NCBI GenBank assembly: GCA_016271365.2 | Contig: CM057456.1 | Span: 1,396,147,001-1,396,211,000, forward strand | Reading direction: 5' to 3' | DNA from: Neoceratodus forsteri | Lineage: Eukaryota; Chordata; Ceratodontiformes; Ceratodontidae | DNA length: 64,000 nt | In this document: positions 24,033 to 37,044 of the stretch, piece after piece | Layout of the letters: every line of letters begins with the position of its first letter | Numbering within the stretch: the first letter of the stretch is position 1 | The notes under the pieces: model-generated | Database searches by the model: none | What the model was told of the DNA's origin: nothing | Seen by the model: the letters and a program-made list of their open reading frames with translations, nothing else | Program-made: the position numbers and the translations under genes

Positions 24033-24620
24033 CACTGGTGCGGTAGCAACAGTATAGTTAGGGTTGCCCACAGGTTCTTTGCTAAACCCCTAACTTTGCA
24101 CCTTAATGACTTTGGCATCCTTCATAGAAATTGCATGAAATTTGGCGTGCATTATCTAGGAGGCAAGGTCTAAATATGTAGAAAGTTTTCTGATAGCAGC
24201 TAGTGTGGTTTCTGAGATGCACATGTCATTTTCCTGCAGAAGCCTATTTTTTCCCCCTTTTTTTAGTATTAAATAGTTTTTATTGAAAAGTTATAAAGGG
24301 CAACAATTGATTGCAGAAGTACATTGGTAGAAGTATACAGCAAAAGTAATTGATTATAGTGTTACAGTTAATTTTTTGACAGAGTTTCATATATGAATAC
24401 ATTTTTATGATTCCAGAAAAAATAATTTAGAGATCCAGTTGGATACTTTATTTTAAAGTGTCCAGTAATTGTCTGCGGTAGGGAAAAAGCACTGACGAAA
24501 GCGAAATTAGGTTATTAAACGTACCCATTGTTTCTTAGGTAATGTGTGTTTTTCTTTTCTTTTCTTTTCAATACTTTAATATTATTTGCTTTGTTGCCAT
24601 TAGAATAGCTGATATTATTG

Positions 24621-27600
24621 TTATATGAACCTTAGAAAGAGTATTTTGGTGTATGTTTCTAATATTATACTTGAGAAATCATTTTTGTAAAAAGGAATGC
24701 TCAACTTTTCTAAGACTGTTGTTGCCCTTTCCCACCATTGCCTGATAATATCACAATCCAAAAACATATGAAATGTATCTGCTAGTTCTTTATTACAATG
24801 CCAGCACCTCAAATGTTCATAAATTTTGACTTTAAACAGCTTGTATGGGATATAATGAGCCCTGTTAATTACTTTATATTGAATCTTTTTGTCTCTTGAT
24901 ACCTTGTACTGAGAAGTTGAAGAAAGCACAGCAATTGGTACTCAGAAAGTAATATCTAAGCATCTGTTTCCCACTTCTCTTTCAAGTTTTTGAATACCTT
25001 TAAGGGTCTGTTGATTAAAAAAACATAAAGCCAAGCAAATAAACCTTTTTTATTCTGGACTATTTTAATTGACTCTTCCTCTAATTTATATTCCTGTTCT
25101 TGGACTCTTCCCCAACACTTGAACTATCTTTCCAAGATACTCTGTAACTGTAGATGTTTGTAATTGTCTGGAAGTAGCTGATTATATTTAATTTGAATGA
25201 TTTGCCATGAGTAGGGCCTAAATCCATCTGTAATGCCCCTCCATCTGTAAATTCCTTACTGCTCCCACTGTCTAAAGTATATAGGCTTTCCATTAATCTT
25301 CGTATTAGGGTTATCCCATAAATGGTTAGAAAGAAAAACTTTAGAATTCCAACTGACCTTATTAAGGTAAGATTTAACTACCCTATTGAAACTTGCTATA
25401 ATAAAGTTTTACTTTTGGTGAAGTAGTCTGTGTTAAACCACATATTACAGATTGAATATAAATGTTTTTGGTTTAACTAGGAACTGCTATTTTCTATTTC
25501 TAAATTCAAATGGTTGTCATCAGCCCAATTAAAGGCCATTTCTATTTTGTATGCTAGTTTGTGACAGGATACATTCAGCCAAGATGGGCCCCCTTCTTCT
25601 TTTGACACAGTTTATCCCATGAAATCCTGTTTTGTTTTTAAGAGTACCAAATATAATTTTTAAACAACATATTTATTTTGTTGGACCAATCCTTGTTGAT
25701 GGGTATTAATATTGCCTGTAGTAGATACAGGAGATTGAAGGAATAGCCAACATTGTTAAAATTTGTACTTCCCCATAAGGATAGATATATTTTACTCCAA
25801 GCTTATAGTTTCAGTTTCGTACTGTCTAACAATGGTCTGCAGTCGTATTTTAATACATTTGGTGTTTTATTGGTTAGTTTTATTCCTAAGTAGTCTAAGC
25901 ATTCTGTTTGGATTTTGGCACTACTTATTCTTGAAATAGGGTTACATTTGTCATATTGAATGTTACAATTTGTGATTTTTGCTCATGGATTCGCTAGCTA
26001 GCCACTTTACAAAAATGAGATAACCTGTTTATGTTTGACAATGCTGTTTTCTGGAGAGGTCAAAAATAAAATATCATCATCTGCAGAGGCCCTTAATTTA
26101 ATTTCCATATTACCAGTGCTGACCCCTTTTATATTCTTATTCTAATTTCTTGTAGTAGCGCCTCTAATCCTAAAATGAATAAAGTAGGGGAGAGATGACA
26201 ACCTTGCCGTACCCACCTACGAATCATAAATTCTTCTATAAGAGTATTATTTATTTTTAAAGATGATTTGGGTGAATTGTATAAGCTTTTTATTACTTCA
26301 GTAAACTGAATTGGAAGGCCATATGGTTCAAGAGCATAAAAAAGAAAAGGTCACTGTAATGTATCAAACTCTTTGCTTGCCTGTAGTGATAAGTAAATTG
26401 CCTCTGTGGCTGAAGTACTTAAATATTCCGTGATGAACTAAATCTTGTGGATTCCTGTATGTATTGCTCTGCCAGATATAAATACTTCCTGATCAGTTTG
26501 CTATCATCTCTGGCAAAAATTTTAGAATTCTATTGTTTAATATTTTTGCAAAAAAAAATTATAGTCAGTGTTGAGAATATATATAGGTCTGTAAGTGTCA
26601 ACTGTTTTATGATCTTTTGCCGGTTTTATTATGGGAGATATAAATGCTTTTGTAAATTAATTTGGTATCTTTTGTCTGTTTGGATTGCTGTGTAAAGTAG
26701 TTGTAGGTTGGAAACAATAGTTTAAAAAATCCAAATAAAATTCTATTGTGAATCGGTCCAACTCAGAACATTTGCCCCTTGTCATAGATTTTATTGTTGT
26801 AATTGTTCCTTCTTTCAAAATGGGGGCAAGAAATATTTGAAGACCTTGTGGGTTATCAAGTGTTCTTTTTATATACTGATTGTAATATTGTAATGCTTGT
26901 TGTGAGGATGAACATTGTCATTTGTACAAATCAAAGAACATTTCTAAAAAAACAATTATCAGTCTCCTGTTTCCCACCTTTGTTTTTTTCAGCCAAGTTG
27001 CCTTAAGAATTATAAATCCCCTAATAGTTGTCTTAAATGTATCTGACCTGTCTATAATGGAACCTGAATAATGTTTGTTGACTTCCCAAAAGCTGTGAAT
27101 TGCCTATTCTCCACCTTTTACCATTTGTTTATTGTTTGAAAAAAGTTATTATGTCTCCATATGTAGAATTCAGGCTTATCAATATTCAGTACCAAGTGCA
27201 GGGAGACAGAATTGCGGTCTAAAATGCCTACAGAGTGAATTTTGGATTGGTGATAGTAACTGGTTGCAATAATATTTTTGGAAACAAGAAAATAATAGAG
27301 TCTAGCAGAGGTATTATGTCTAGAAATAAAATTAGTAAAATCTTTTTGGTGGGTCTCTGTTCCCTTCAGTAGTCTATAAGTTACTTACTGGAAATAAAAT
27401 TCCATAAAACCCTTGTTTTATAATTGTCCCAACCATTTGTGGGTGTTGATATATCTGACTCCCGATCTGCTCAACAGTGTAAGTCCACCCCAAAATAATA
27501 ATATCCTCACCCAATTATTCAAAAATGCATAAATCTTTTGCAAGAGATCGATCAAAACCTTAAATTGGTACGTATAAATATTTCAGTACTAGTATTATGT

Positions 27601-27905
27601 AGCTTATCTGAACTTAGAATAATCCTCCCTTCTTTGTCTCTTTATAGATCCAAAATTTGTTTGATTGGAGATTTTTTAGTTATAATTATTAATATACCTT
27701 TACTGTTATTTTTGTTGCTGTGAGAATAAAATCAATGTTTTGTCCATTTTTTTATTCTTTCTACTTCTACAGTACTTCTGTTAGATACTGTAGGTGTCTT
27801 GTAATAGAGCAAAATCACTTCCATTTTTTAAAGTATTTTAAAATTCTATAGCTCTTAATGGGAGAGTTTATCCTATAAATATTCCATGTAACACCTTTTA
27901 TGTCT
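24621..27905 (-). pseudogene. L1/Tx1-like ORF2 (endonuclease-RT) remnant
   Basis: ORF2 encodes an apurinic-type endonuclease, RT and a C-terminal Cys/His region for target-primed reverse transcription. KGVTWNIYRINSPIKSYRIL near 27890 corresponds to the endonuclease start (compare YNVKGVNSPVKQ at 63721). A KEGRIIL block lies near 27620. VRQGCHLSP and ADDDILFL are the RT motifs. The last open piece at 24621-24929 has IQYKVINRAHYIPYKLFK and a C-x2-C-x8-H-x4-C pattern (CWHC...HMFLDC). Dozens of stops make it inactive. Confidence 0.75.
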
Positions 27906-28374
27906 GTACTCATACCCAGTGTCTAAATATTGTAATGGATTGAAAAATTAGGCAATTGAGGTAAAACAAAAAAACTATGAACCCTTCACTGGACAAAGGC
28001 ATTGTTTTAACTTGCCTATTTTTTGTTTTAACCAGTGGATTAACACGTACAATAAATATGTAGGAAATAATACTACAAGAGGCATAAGAGACCATTCTAT
28101 TTGTACCAATACATTTATTTTCTTACTGTACCTATGATTATAATTGTTTCTTATGCCCTTTTTATAAATACTTAAAACCCTCCTCCCTCCATTCCCCCAT
28201 CTGATGCCAAAGGATAAAACATGGCATTCTGAAATAACTCCTTGGGCTGTAGGCACTAAGCAGGGCTATTGCTCTCTTCCCACCCAGACACCTAGTAGAC
28301 AAAATGTAATCTTCCAACTTGCAAACAACATAACTTATTTTACTGTTCAAGAATTCTCTTCCCATTGCCATTGC

Positions 28375-29500
28375 TCATCCCACCCACAAGCAAAAAAAAA
28401 AAGAGAGAAGGAAGGAACTGATAATTCTGAATGTATTGGGTAAATAATTGAGGCAGTCTCTGACATAAGTCTTTATAGGTTTCATCCTTACTGTTGTAAA
28501 ATAGTGTTGGTTATTCAGAAGAACTTGGAGTTTTGTGGAGTAAAACACAATAGCTTTGATTTCTCTTTCCATAGGACTTGCTGAATGTCCAAATATTGCT
28601 TTCTTAATTTCCATAGCTCTCATGAAAAAATCTTGTCTGACTGAAATAGGTTGGCCTCTGAATTTAAAACCTCTGTCAAGAGAAATAGCTTTAATAATTT
28701 TTGTTTTTCTTTCACTCCACAGAAATTTGATTGTCACAGGTCTCTTATCTGTGTGAATTGTTTTTTGCTGATCTAGCACCCGTCCAGTGGGTTCTGTCAA
28801 TTTCTGGCAAGTTTTGTTCTGAACCCAAAAGATCTTTAAAAAAGTTCATTTAAAACTGTCAAGTTGTTTGCTTTCTTCCAATTTTCACTGATCCAAAAAA
28901 ATTTTGATTTTTTTTCTCCTAGAGCGATTCTCCAGATCTTCTATTTTTTGTAACCTTTCTTTTTCATTTTGTAATATGCCCCACATTCTCTTTGATGAAT
29001 TGACTTTGTTTTCTATTCCTGACTGCCTTTTTTTCAAAGTTAATTCAGTTTTCGTGCCTCTTCATCCACTTTAACTTCTAATTTTTCTAGGGTGGACTGA
29101 AGAAGTTGTATTTTTTCAGGTAACAGCTTTAAGTGTTCTGTTTCCCTTTGAATATTTTCATTGCCTGCTATTAGTAGTTTGGTCCAACTTGTTGGTTGAT
29201 CTTTTTGGCTAAAGGTCCCTGCAGTAACCATTTTTCCCCATAGTTATCTTAGTGGAGATTTCTTGTTTTGGTACAGTAACCTGAGACTTATTACTTACTT
29301 TGTTATCCACTCCTTTTGCATTGCCCTTTCCTTTGTTAGAGCCTTTTTTTTGTCTGATGTAGACTGATTTTTTTTTTTTTTAGCCCATAGCTGGCCACTT
29401 TTCAAAGGTTGTTTGAAATTTTGATGTAGCTTGCTTTAAGCTGGTGTGAGCTCTTTCATTACATTTAACAGTGGGGTTCCTCTCTGTCATGTTTGAGATG
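28375..29500 (-). pseudogene. L1/Tx1-like ORF1 remnant
   Basis: ORF1 proteins of this clade are RNA-binding chaperones with an N-terminal coiled coil, an RRM and a C-terminal domain. The minus strand shows MTERNPTVKC near 29490 as a plausible start. A heptad-rich segment lies at 29040-29231 (LLPEKIQLLQSTLEKLEVKV). After a break there is a C-terminal domain at 28375-28800 with KRPVTIKFLWSERKTKIIKA and REIKAIVFYSTKLQVLLNNQ. The same domain order is seen in the plus-strand element at 60792-61910. Stops and frameshifts separate the pieces. Confidence 0.75.
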
Positions 29501-29639
29501 CCACTTTTATTAAATAGTTTACTTGTTCTTTTGAATGATTTTTTAAATAGGGAGAATAGCAGCTTTTCTTTTAAATCTGGTGCCAGATTGACCCCATTCT
29601 GCAGGGTTAGAGTTTAAATTTCCATTCTCTCCTCCTTTC

Positions 29640-31500
29640 TGCATTTAATAATAATAATAATACATTTATTTGTATGGCGCCTTTCCAATGCCAAGGTGCC
29701 TAACAATATAAAAATAAGACATACAGCACGAATGACAGATTAGTACAGTTAAAATCAGATACCATTACAGCAGTTGCTCATTTCAATTAAATATGAAAGC
29801 TTTTTTCCACAGGTAGGTTTTTAAACTCTGCTTAAATTCTTCCACAGTTGCACACTCCCATAACCAGCGAGGTAGAGAATTCCAAATGGTGGGGGCTGCA
29901 TACACAAAAATTCTACAACCAGATGACTTCAAATTCGCTCTTGGAATCTCTAACAACCCCTCATCGGCCGAATGGAGTGATCGACCAGAGGAGTAGGGAA
30001 ACCAAAGCTCTTTCAGATAATCCGGGCCCTGTCCATGTAGGGCTTTGAAAGTCAGTAAACCAACTTTAAAGGTGATCATCCACTGTACTGGCAGCCAGTG
30101 CAGCACCGGGGTAATATGGCAGGATTGCGAAGATCCTGTCAAAAGCTGTGCTGTCACGTTCTGCACCAGCTGCAAGCAACGGATTTCAACCCCAGAAAGC
30201 CCTAGATAGAGGGAGTTGCAGTAATCCAAGTGCGAGGACACAAAGGCGTGGACCAGGGTATGAAGGTCATTGGACAGAACCAGATGCTTAATCCTGGCGA
30301 TCTTCCTGAGATGATAAAAGAAAGTTTTGATGACAGCTGACACCTGAGAATGTAGGGTCAGTCCATCATCAAAAACTGCCCCCAGGTTACGCACCCGTTC
30401 AGAGGTCGGGAGTGAGACGCTGCCAAGAAGAATTCCAGAGGGCGCACCAACACCTGATCCCCCTATCCAACGACCTGGGTCCACAACCAGTACCTCAGTC
30501 TTCTCCGAGTTCAACTTCAGCCAACTGGAATCCATCCACTCCTGGATTTCTTTCAGACAGTTGTTAAAGATCAAGAGAGCTCCATCCTGGTCGGGTGCAA
30601 AAGAGAGGTAGAGCTGGGTATCATCTGCATAACAGTGAAACCTCAGCCCATACCTTCTTACAATGTCTCCAAGGGGTAGCATATACACCGAAAACAACAT
30701 GGGTGACAGCACTGAACCCTGAGGCACCCCACAAGAGAAAGCAATTGGGCCTCAAGAAAAAAACCCAGACACAACTCTTTGTGTTCTACCGGTGAGATAT
30801 GGTATAAACCATCTGAGGACTGTCCCCGACATACCACAGATATGCCTCCGGCATCCTATCAACACCATGTGGTCCACGGTGTCAAAGGCTGAAGAGAGAT
30901 CCAGAAGAACCAAGATGGAATGGTTCTTCTGATCTCTCACCATCAGGAGATCATTAAGCAACCGAAGCAGTGCTGTCTCTGTGCTATGTCTTTTACGAAA
31001 ACCGGACTGGAGTGGTTCATAGATGTCATGGATGGTCAAATGGTCATCCAGTTGTGTTGCCATTACTTTCTCAATCACCTTCCCTACAAAGGTAAGGTTA
31101 AAGATAGGTCTGTAGTTTGCGTGGCAGTCTGGATCCAAGGTAGCTTTCATCAAGAGTGGTGTCACCACCGCCTCTTTCAGAGAGCTAGGAAACTCTCCAG
31201 ATTCCAAGGAGCACCAGACTATCCGCACAAGGACTGGACTGATGATGTCAATACAACCCAAAATTAGGGAGGTCAGTCCAGGGTCCAAACTACAGCACAT
31301 ATGGTGCACACTCTGGATGATCCTCATGACATCCATGAACTCCGGTTGACTGAAGGTACTCCAGGAAAACTGAGGTATGGTGACCCCATGCTGATCACAA
31401 ACAACCCCCATAGAGTGTGCCGGTTGAAGAACAGCCCTGATGTCAGTCACCTTATTTGCAAAGAATTGAGCAAGCTTATCGCACTCTAATTGCGAAAGGA
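29640..31500 (-). mobile_element. L2-like LINE, 5'-truncated, RT almost open
   Basis: It comprises the coding region, a ~140-bp 3' UTR and a (TAA)n tail at 29647-29662. The UTR carries TTGTATGGCGCCTTTCCAAT, a familiar L2-type 3' motif. Truncation lies near 31500. The microsatellite-like 3' tail is the usual L2/CR1-group feature. Confidence 0.85.
29783..31450 (-). pseudogene. L2-like reverse transcriptase, one in-frame stop
   Basis: Two open pieces (31450-30752 and 30727-29783) lie in the same frame, separated only by one TGA at 30752-30754 and eight further codons. Together they span about 555 codons. Motifs in order: NYRPIFNLTFVGKVIEKV, LQSGFRKRHSTETALLRL, LDLSSAFDTVDH, PQGSVLSPMLFSVYM, CYADDTQLYLSF (catalytic YADD at ~30631), SEKTEVLVV, LDYCNSLYLGL, HITPVLHWLPVQ and a C-terminal EFKQSLKTYLWKKAF. 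The endonuclease is missing because of 5' truncation. The stop is consistent with a single substitution. Confidence 0.85.
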
Positions 31501-33119
31501 AAAGAACAACATATCTTGTTCCTAAGTAATGTAGTGAACTGTGAGCTTTGGGGGGTTGGGGAGGAGTGCGGGCAGAATCAAGTCCCGAAGCGGACTTTTC
31601 TCTTCCTCATTTTCCTTCTTCACCTTTCCTTCCCTTCTCTCTTTGTCCAAAAATGTTACCTCCTTTACAAATCTACAGTTAGTGAGGTTTCTAAATTAAA
31701 AATGTGTGTGTGTATTATTGTTGTAACATCTGCTAGTTTCTGTTGGACTTACTTTTATTTGTACTAGGAATTAACACTGTGTTCCCTCATAGAGTAGAGA
31801 ATCTTCCTCTGCAATTAAACAGTCTCAGTGCAGGACAATTAAGCAGCTTTGTACCTCCACAGTATCATGAAGGATTCAGCTCCATTAGTCTTTATCTGCT
31901 GCCATTGTTGTGAGTAACTCCAATGAACAGTGCAACCTGACCGCAGACTGTTCAAATGCTGAATGTAGTTATAAACAGAGAAACTTCGGCATACAAAATG
32001 GCTGCTTGTCTTGACTGCGGAACTCTGTGTTACCTTTAGAGGTAATATATCAGCAAGAGCCTTGTGCTTGAAGGTAGGAAAAAAAGATAACCGAGAGGGG
32101 GAAGAAAGAACATTTGGCGGTAGCCAATCGCAGTTAATAAAAAGTGAAAAGTTTTCCCATTATTCACTGCAACAAGCCAGTGTCTGTCTTCCTGCACAAA
32201 GTTTAGTTTTAGCGTATTGTTTTACCTGGGTAAGGCTCCATTGAGCAGGCTCCTTTACAAGGAGGTCCTGGGTAGGACAGCATAAGCCAAACAACAATAT
32301 CGAGGGATACAGCAGATAATACAGAACACTACGTAATAGTAATACTTATTGGAAGAACACTAGAATACAGATTTAAAAATATAGAATTAACAAGGAATAA
32401 CAGAGCACAGTTCTAGAAGAGATTTGACTGAATGGGTGTGCTGCATGCGAGCTGCTAACTCCTGCAGATGCCAAACAGCTGGCACCTGCCTCCAATCTCC
32501 TGCAACTTCTCAAAGCCTAATTTTCTTCCTATACCTAACATGGGTTTTTGGTTTTGCTCTCATGTACAGCCTAGACAGTATGGAATGTTTTTCCAGAACT
32601 TTTAGGGTAGAAGCAGGCTTTGTCATGGTTGTGCTTTTTGAAGGTTTCATAAAAAAATATTGAACAGTTCCAGAGTTATATGGATTTAAAGTTTAGTTTT
32701 TTTAGTTCTGTGCATGCACGGTAGGGTTTTTGGGATAACCTTCTGATACGTCACGAAAAATACCATGTCATGAGACCTTTTTCGGTTTCTCACTACTTGC
32801 TTCTCACATTATTTTTTTTGTGTTGTAACATCTGCCATCTTGTTTTTCTCCCAAACTAAAAAGAAAATTGGAAAATACATAAAAATTGTCTATTTATAAA
32901 AAAAAAAAAGACACCTGAACCTAACTATAGATTCTGTTGTTAGTTTTTTAAAATAACCTTCAAAAATACCTTTTCTTGGCACCCCAAAATCCAGGGTGCT
33001 CAGCTTAGCAAAGATGAACCATTCACCAGTGTTCTGAATAAGAACAGCAGGAGTTTCTTGACATCTGCAGCTGCAGATGGAGATGTGCTGCTGGCTGCAC
33101 TTACAGCAGTGAGCCAGCG
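31501..33119. other. Unassigned stretch
   Basis: No gene or named repeat seen. Several short ORFs without family resemblance. 32880-32910 holds an A-rich run. Confidence 0.5.
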
Positions 33120-33246
33120 ATCTCTCTCTCTCTCTCTCTCTCTCTCAATCTCACTCTCAAGCTGTCTCTTGATTTGTCTGTCTCTGGATCTATCAATCTT
33201 TCTCTCTACCTCCATCATCTCTCTCTCTCTCTCTCTCTCTCCCTCT
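33120..33246. repeat. (TC)n microsatellite, interrupted
   Basis: Two pure TC runs (33121-33146 and 33221-33241) are joined by degenerate TCTC/ATCT sequence. The overlapping Ser/Leu or Arg/Glu ORFs are products of this repeat. Confidence 0.95.
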
Positions 33247-33553
33247 ACCTCCATTCATCCATTGGTGGACATAAAGGGGTGCTAAGGGGTTGAAGCCCAC
33301 TGTTTGGAAATCCATGGTCAGACACCGTCATTAGCCGGGTTTTACGGCAACAGCACAGATTTCCTAGATTTCAGTTTTTTGTTTTTTTTTAAACATATGC
33401 GCGCCAGCTGTTACTGCATTCCTGACTCAACAGGCAAGGACAGAGGTAGCTGTCAAGCTCTGAGCCATGGGGACTAAGTGTACTGCAACACACCCTTCAA
33501 CCGTCCTGCCTTACATATCAGGGACAGAAATGATTGAAAAATCAGAGATGGCT

Positions 33554-34069
33554 TATGCAGGACCTCAATAAATTACTAATTGTTATTGATCTTTAAGCAG
33601 CTGCTCTCCTATCTCCTTCCAGGCATTTGTCTGAGCTTCTCACAACCCCATACTGCCACAGGTAAGGGATGGGGGGGGCAGATAACATTAAATTCGGGAC
33701 AAATAAGACCCCCCCCCACATAGATCTCATTTTTGCACCAGTTACAAAGAGGAAGCCCAAAGCCAATTGGAGGGTGCAGAGATAGCTTCGGGTTTCCCTC
33801 TTTGTAAGCGGTGCAGAGGTGAGATTGACGTGAGAGGGCACAATATATCCAATGAAATTCTGCAAGGCTTCACCTGTGCCCTAGTACTGACTCACTAGGC
33901 TTCCTTTGTCACTTATTCATCCCAAATTTGATGTGGTCTGTCTCCCTCCACCATTCCTTACCTGTTGCAGTGCATGGTGATGAGAAATTCTGACAAATCC
34001 CTGGAAGGAGACAGGAGCTCAACTGCTTAAAGATTAATAGCAAATGGTAACTTATTGGTGTCATGCATC
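33554..34069. mobile_element. Foldback element, family F1, copy 1
   Basis: The left arm from 33554 (ATTGATCTTTAAGCAGCTG, then ATCTCCTTCCAGGCATTTGTC) is matched inverted by the right arm ending at 34069 (GACAAATCCCTGGAAGGAGA, then CTTAAAGATTAATAGC). The centre is itself inverted: CTCATTTTTGCACCAG...CAAAGAGGAAGCC against the CTCTTTGTAAGCGGTGCAG block. The arms are diverged but pair over almost the full 516 bp. A matching terminus occurs at 37050-37100. Confidence 0.75.
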
Positions 34070-34465
34070 ACAGTGCAGAGCAAGGAATCTTATTAAAATT
34101 ACCAGTCTGTTAAAAATTTTATACATTTGGACTGTCTGCATGTGACTTTTTTTCACTACAGCTGTATCTGACCTCATGATTCCTGGGGTCGAATATTCTA
34201 AACGTTGCCTGTTGGGCAAAGTGACTGCATGTTGTTTGCCGGGGTTTTGCGCCCATGCACAATATTCAGGGGGCAGAAGCACATGCTAAATGGGATAGCA
34301 TGCGCAAGGAGATAATGTAGTTGGTGCGTAAAGGGAGAGGTAGGGATATGAATGGAGGTGCAGCGCAATATTCAGTGCATTAGCACTGCGCAAAAAAAGA
34401 ATAGCACAAACCACTTTGCGCAGCACGTTTACAATGGAGAAAAAGGTCAACTTACTTCGGGCATC
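34070..34465. other. Unassigned stretch
   Basis: Nothing recognised. AATATTCAG occurs in two related contexts (34260, 34369). Confidence 0.45.
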
Positions 34466-34990
34466 AAAGTGGGGTGCCACTAGACACCAGGGAGTTATTG
34501 TACTGGGACAGGGATTGAAGGAGGGTGCCACTAGACACCAGGGAATATTATTATACAGGGACAGGTATTAAGGGGGGGTACCACTAGACACCAGGAAATA
34601 TTAGTGTTGTATGGGGACAAGGATTGAAGTGGGATGCCACTAGACACCTAGGAAGAGTATTATTATTATTATTGTATGGGGATGGGGATCAAATGGGGGT
34701 GGTGCCAGTAGACACCAGGTACTACATATTATCATTCAGAGATGGGGATCAGAGGGCGGGGTGCCACTGGACACCAGGGAATATTATTATTTTACAGGGA
34801 CGGGGATTGAGGGGGGGTGCCATTAGACACCAGGAACCATGTATTCTCACACAGGGACAGGTATCAGAAGTCGGGGGTGCCCCCAAACACCAGGGAATGT
34901 TGTTATTTTATGGGAATGGGGATTGGAGGGTGGTGGTGCCACTGTACACCAGGGAAGAGGTGCATATTTACAGGGACAGGTGATTGGGGT
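34466..34990. repeat. Minisatellite, ~55-60-bp unit, about 9 copies
   Basis: The recurring core is GGTGCCACTAGACACCAGGG followed by an A/T-rich ATATTATTAT part and GGGGACAGGGATT. Spacing of the GACACC blocks is 51, 53, 56, 68, 59, 56, 60 and 59 bp, with length variation in the ATT run. ORFs at 34624-35053 are frame-shadow products of the repeat. Confidence 0.9.
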
Positions 34991-35583
34991 GGGAGGGCCA
35001 GCCACAGGAGTGGCACAAATCTGTTGCCACTTCCCACGCAAAGGAGCCGATAATGAGCATGCATATGGCCCCGTACTGCCTTACATGCCCAGTGGGCTCA
35101 TTTGCGTGTTGCTGGCTGAATATCACGCTGGAGGGCTCCCAGTGCCAACAGGTCTAGGGGTGCAGCAGTTCTGTGCACTTCAGTATAGGCTGCATACAGC
35201 CCAGATCCATGTTGGGGCAGCACTACTCAACTTTGTGCTGCCCTGACATGGCCCTATATTTAGTTGGATAGTGCCAGTGTACTGTCTGACTAACTACGGC
35301 ATCCTTGGGGTCATGGGCAAGCGCAGCGCTAAACTTTGTGTCTCCAATTTTCCCTACTTCCAATATTGGGCCCCTGGTCTTTTTTGAGCATTTCTTCAGC
35401 CAGGTTCTCCATGGTGGAGTGTAGCAGCCATGTCATAGAGGGTGTGCTGTAACTGGTGTTTTTTTTTTTCCCTTCATGGTGCTAATAGGTTTCTTGTGAG
35501 CATTTGTTCTGTCTCTGCTAGAAACAAGATGGAACAGCTGAGAAGCACAATGTGTCAGGAGCTTGCAGTCTATTAGTGTGAAA
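34991..35583. other. Unassigned stretch
   Basis: No gene or repeat recognised. Confidence 0.5.
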
Positions 35584-36073
35584 ATGACTGTTATCTTTTG
35601 TAGGTCTACTTTGGCAAAACAGGCATGTTTGGAACAGAAGCAATCGTGTTTTTTTTTTTTTTTTCCCCCTCTAACTGTTGGGACAATGCTGTCTTTTTTT
35701 GCTTTAGGCTATGCTTACGAACTCCATGAAGTCACAGCTCTGATTGACAGATTGACAGTTTACGTATTTGGCCAGTGTTTTCTCCCTCTCTTGATGTATC
35801 TATAACTTATTGTATAACATGAGTGGAAAAGGGTTTGTATGTGGGTAATTGCAATGATAAGAGGAACAAGATCATTTATGTGAACAGGGCATCTATTTGT
35901 AATACTCCTTGGGTTCACGATAATTCTGGTATTAGTGTTATAGTTACGCAGTTTGTATGGACTTATACCATCAATCTGCCTGCTTTGCCAAAGCAGACCA
36001 AAAAAAAAAGGAGATGTTCATTCTGCGTTTCTATTTTTGAATGCATAGTGCCAAGATAACAGTCCTTTTAACC
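35584..36073. mobile_element. Possible foldback element with diverged arms
   Basis: GGTCTACTTTGGCAAAACAG at 35603 is matched inverted by CTGCTTTGCCAAAGCAGACC at 35980. Further out, GACTGTTATCTT at 35586 is matched by AAGATAACAGTCC at 36053, next to TTTTAACC. The intervening arm sequence no longer pairs well. The right end resembles the TTAAAAGG style of T2 MITEs, but the left end lacks a clear TTAA. Confidence 0.4.
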
Positions 36074-36299
36074 ATAACCAAATGACTCCTGACAGATTAC
36101 GCACCATAGCACCACCCATCTTGTTACAACAGAGGTAACTCATGAGCTCATGAGCAATCCATCTACAATATCGAGAAAAATATGGCAGTTTCATCACACT
36201 CCCTATGATGTGGCTGCAGCACTCTACCGTGGAGAAACTGACTGAAGCAGCACTCCGACAAGTCATGTGGTCAGATTCAGCTGAAGTAAAAAAAAATAA

Positions 36300-36950
36300 A
36301 TAAAAATCAAAGGCAGGTCGGCCCAGTGGCACTGAGGGTTGAGGCGCTGGACGCCACACCTCGCTCCACGCTGGCGACCCGGGTTTGGGAATGAACCCAG
36401 GCTGCCGGGGGTCGGCAGGGGAGAGGGAGGATCGAGCGTCCTAAGGACAGCTCTCCTCCCTTGGTGGGGTTCCAGGGGCCATGCCCGGCACAGCAGTAAC
36501 CTCTAGTGAAGACCGGAGGTACTGACATGCTTAGGGCTCATGTGGAAGGCTGCAGAGCCACAACAGGACATTCCCTGGCATCATGGCACATCGGGGCTCC
36601 ACCTGGGGGGGCGGGGATGAGGGTGTAACAGAAAAAAGAGAAAATCCTTCTGCCTCCTGATAGGTGACAGAGGGTCGAGGGGGATCAGTCCACCATGCTC
36701 AATGTTGGGTCCTACCTCTCGCTCCTGTGCTCTCCACTGCCTCACTCCGCCAGATAGGATTTAAAGATAGAGCACCAGGAGGAGCAGTCTGGCGGTCCTG
36801 CCTTGGGGGACTCAGAGCTGGGGGGCCGGGTGGCAGCGAGAGCAGTTGGAGGGGTCTCTGCCTGGAGGTGCGAGAGGGGTGCTTCAGACAGGCGGGATCA
36901 GGACCCAGATCCTGAGTGTCCACTCCTGAAAGAGTTCAGGAAGGCAGGAG
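36300..36950. mobile_element. GC-rich segment with tRNA-like head, possible SINE
   Basis: GGCCCAGTGGCACTGAG resembles a Pol III box A, and GACCCGGGTTTGGGAATGAA about 60 bp downstream resembles a box B region. Base composition is much richer in G+C than the flanks. No second copy was found in the window, so a SINE call rests on the promoter-like boxes only. Confidence 0.3.
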
Positions 36951-37044
36951 TGCAGAAAGAAAGTTGAAAAAAAAAATCACAGGCAGACCATTCAAATAGA
37001 TAAACATTTAACACGCTGTTGATTTTAATATTCTTTGCTTTGCA

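Larger units (their letters stand above)
24246..29640 (-). mobile_element. L1/Tx1-like LINE, degraded but nearly full length
   Basis: Read on the minus strand, the parts come in the expected order. ORF1 starts near 29500 and ends about 28375. A short linker follows, then an endonuclease region from ~27905, an RT with VRQGCHLSP near 26200 and ADDDILFLTSP near 26080, and a C-terminal zinc-knuckle region at 24780. The 3' end has CAATAAAAACTATTTAATAC before an A-rich tail at ~24246. Frames are broken throughout. The 5' end abuts the (TAA)n tail of the next LINE at 29640. Confidence 0.85.
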
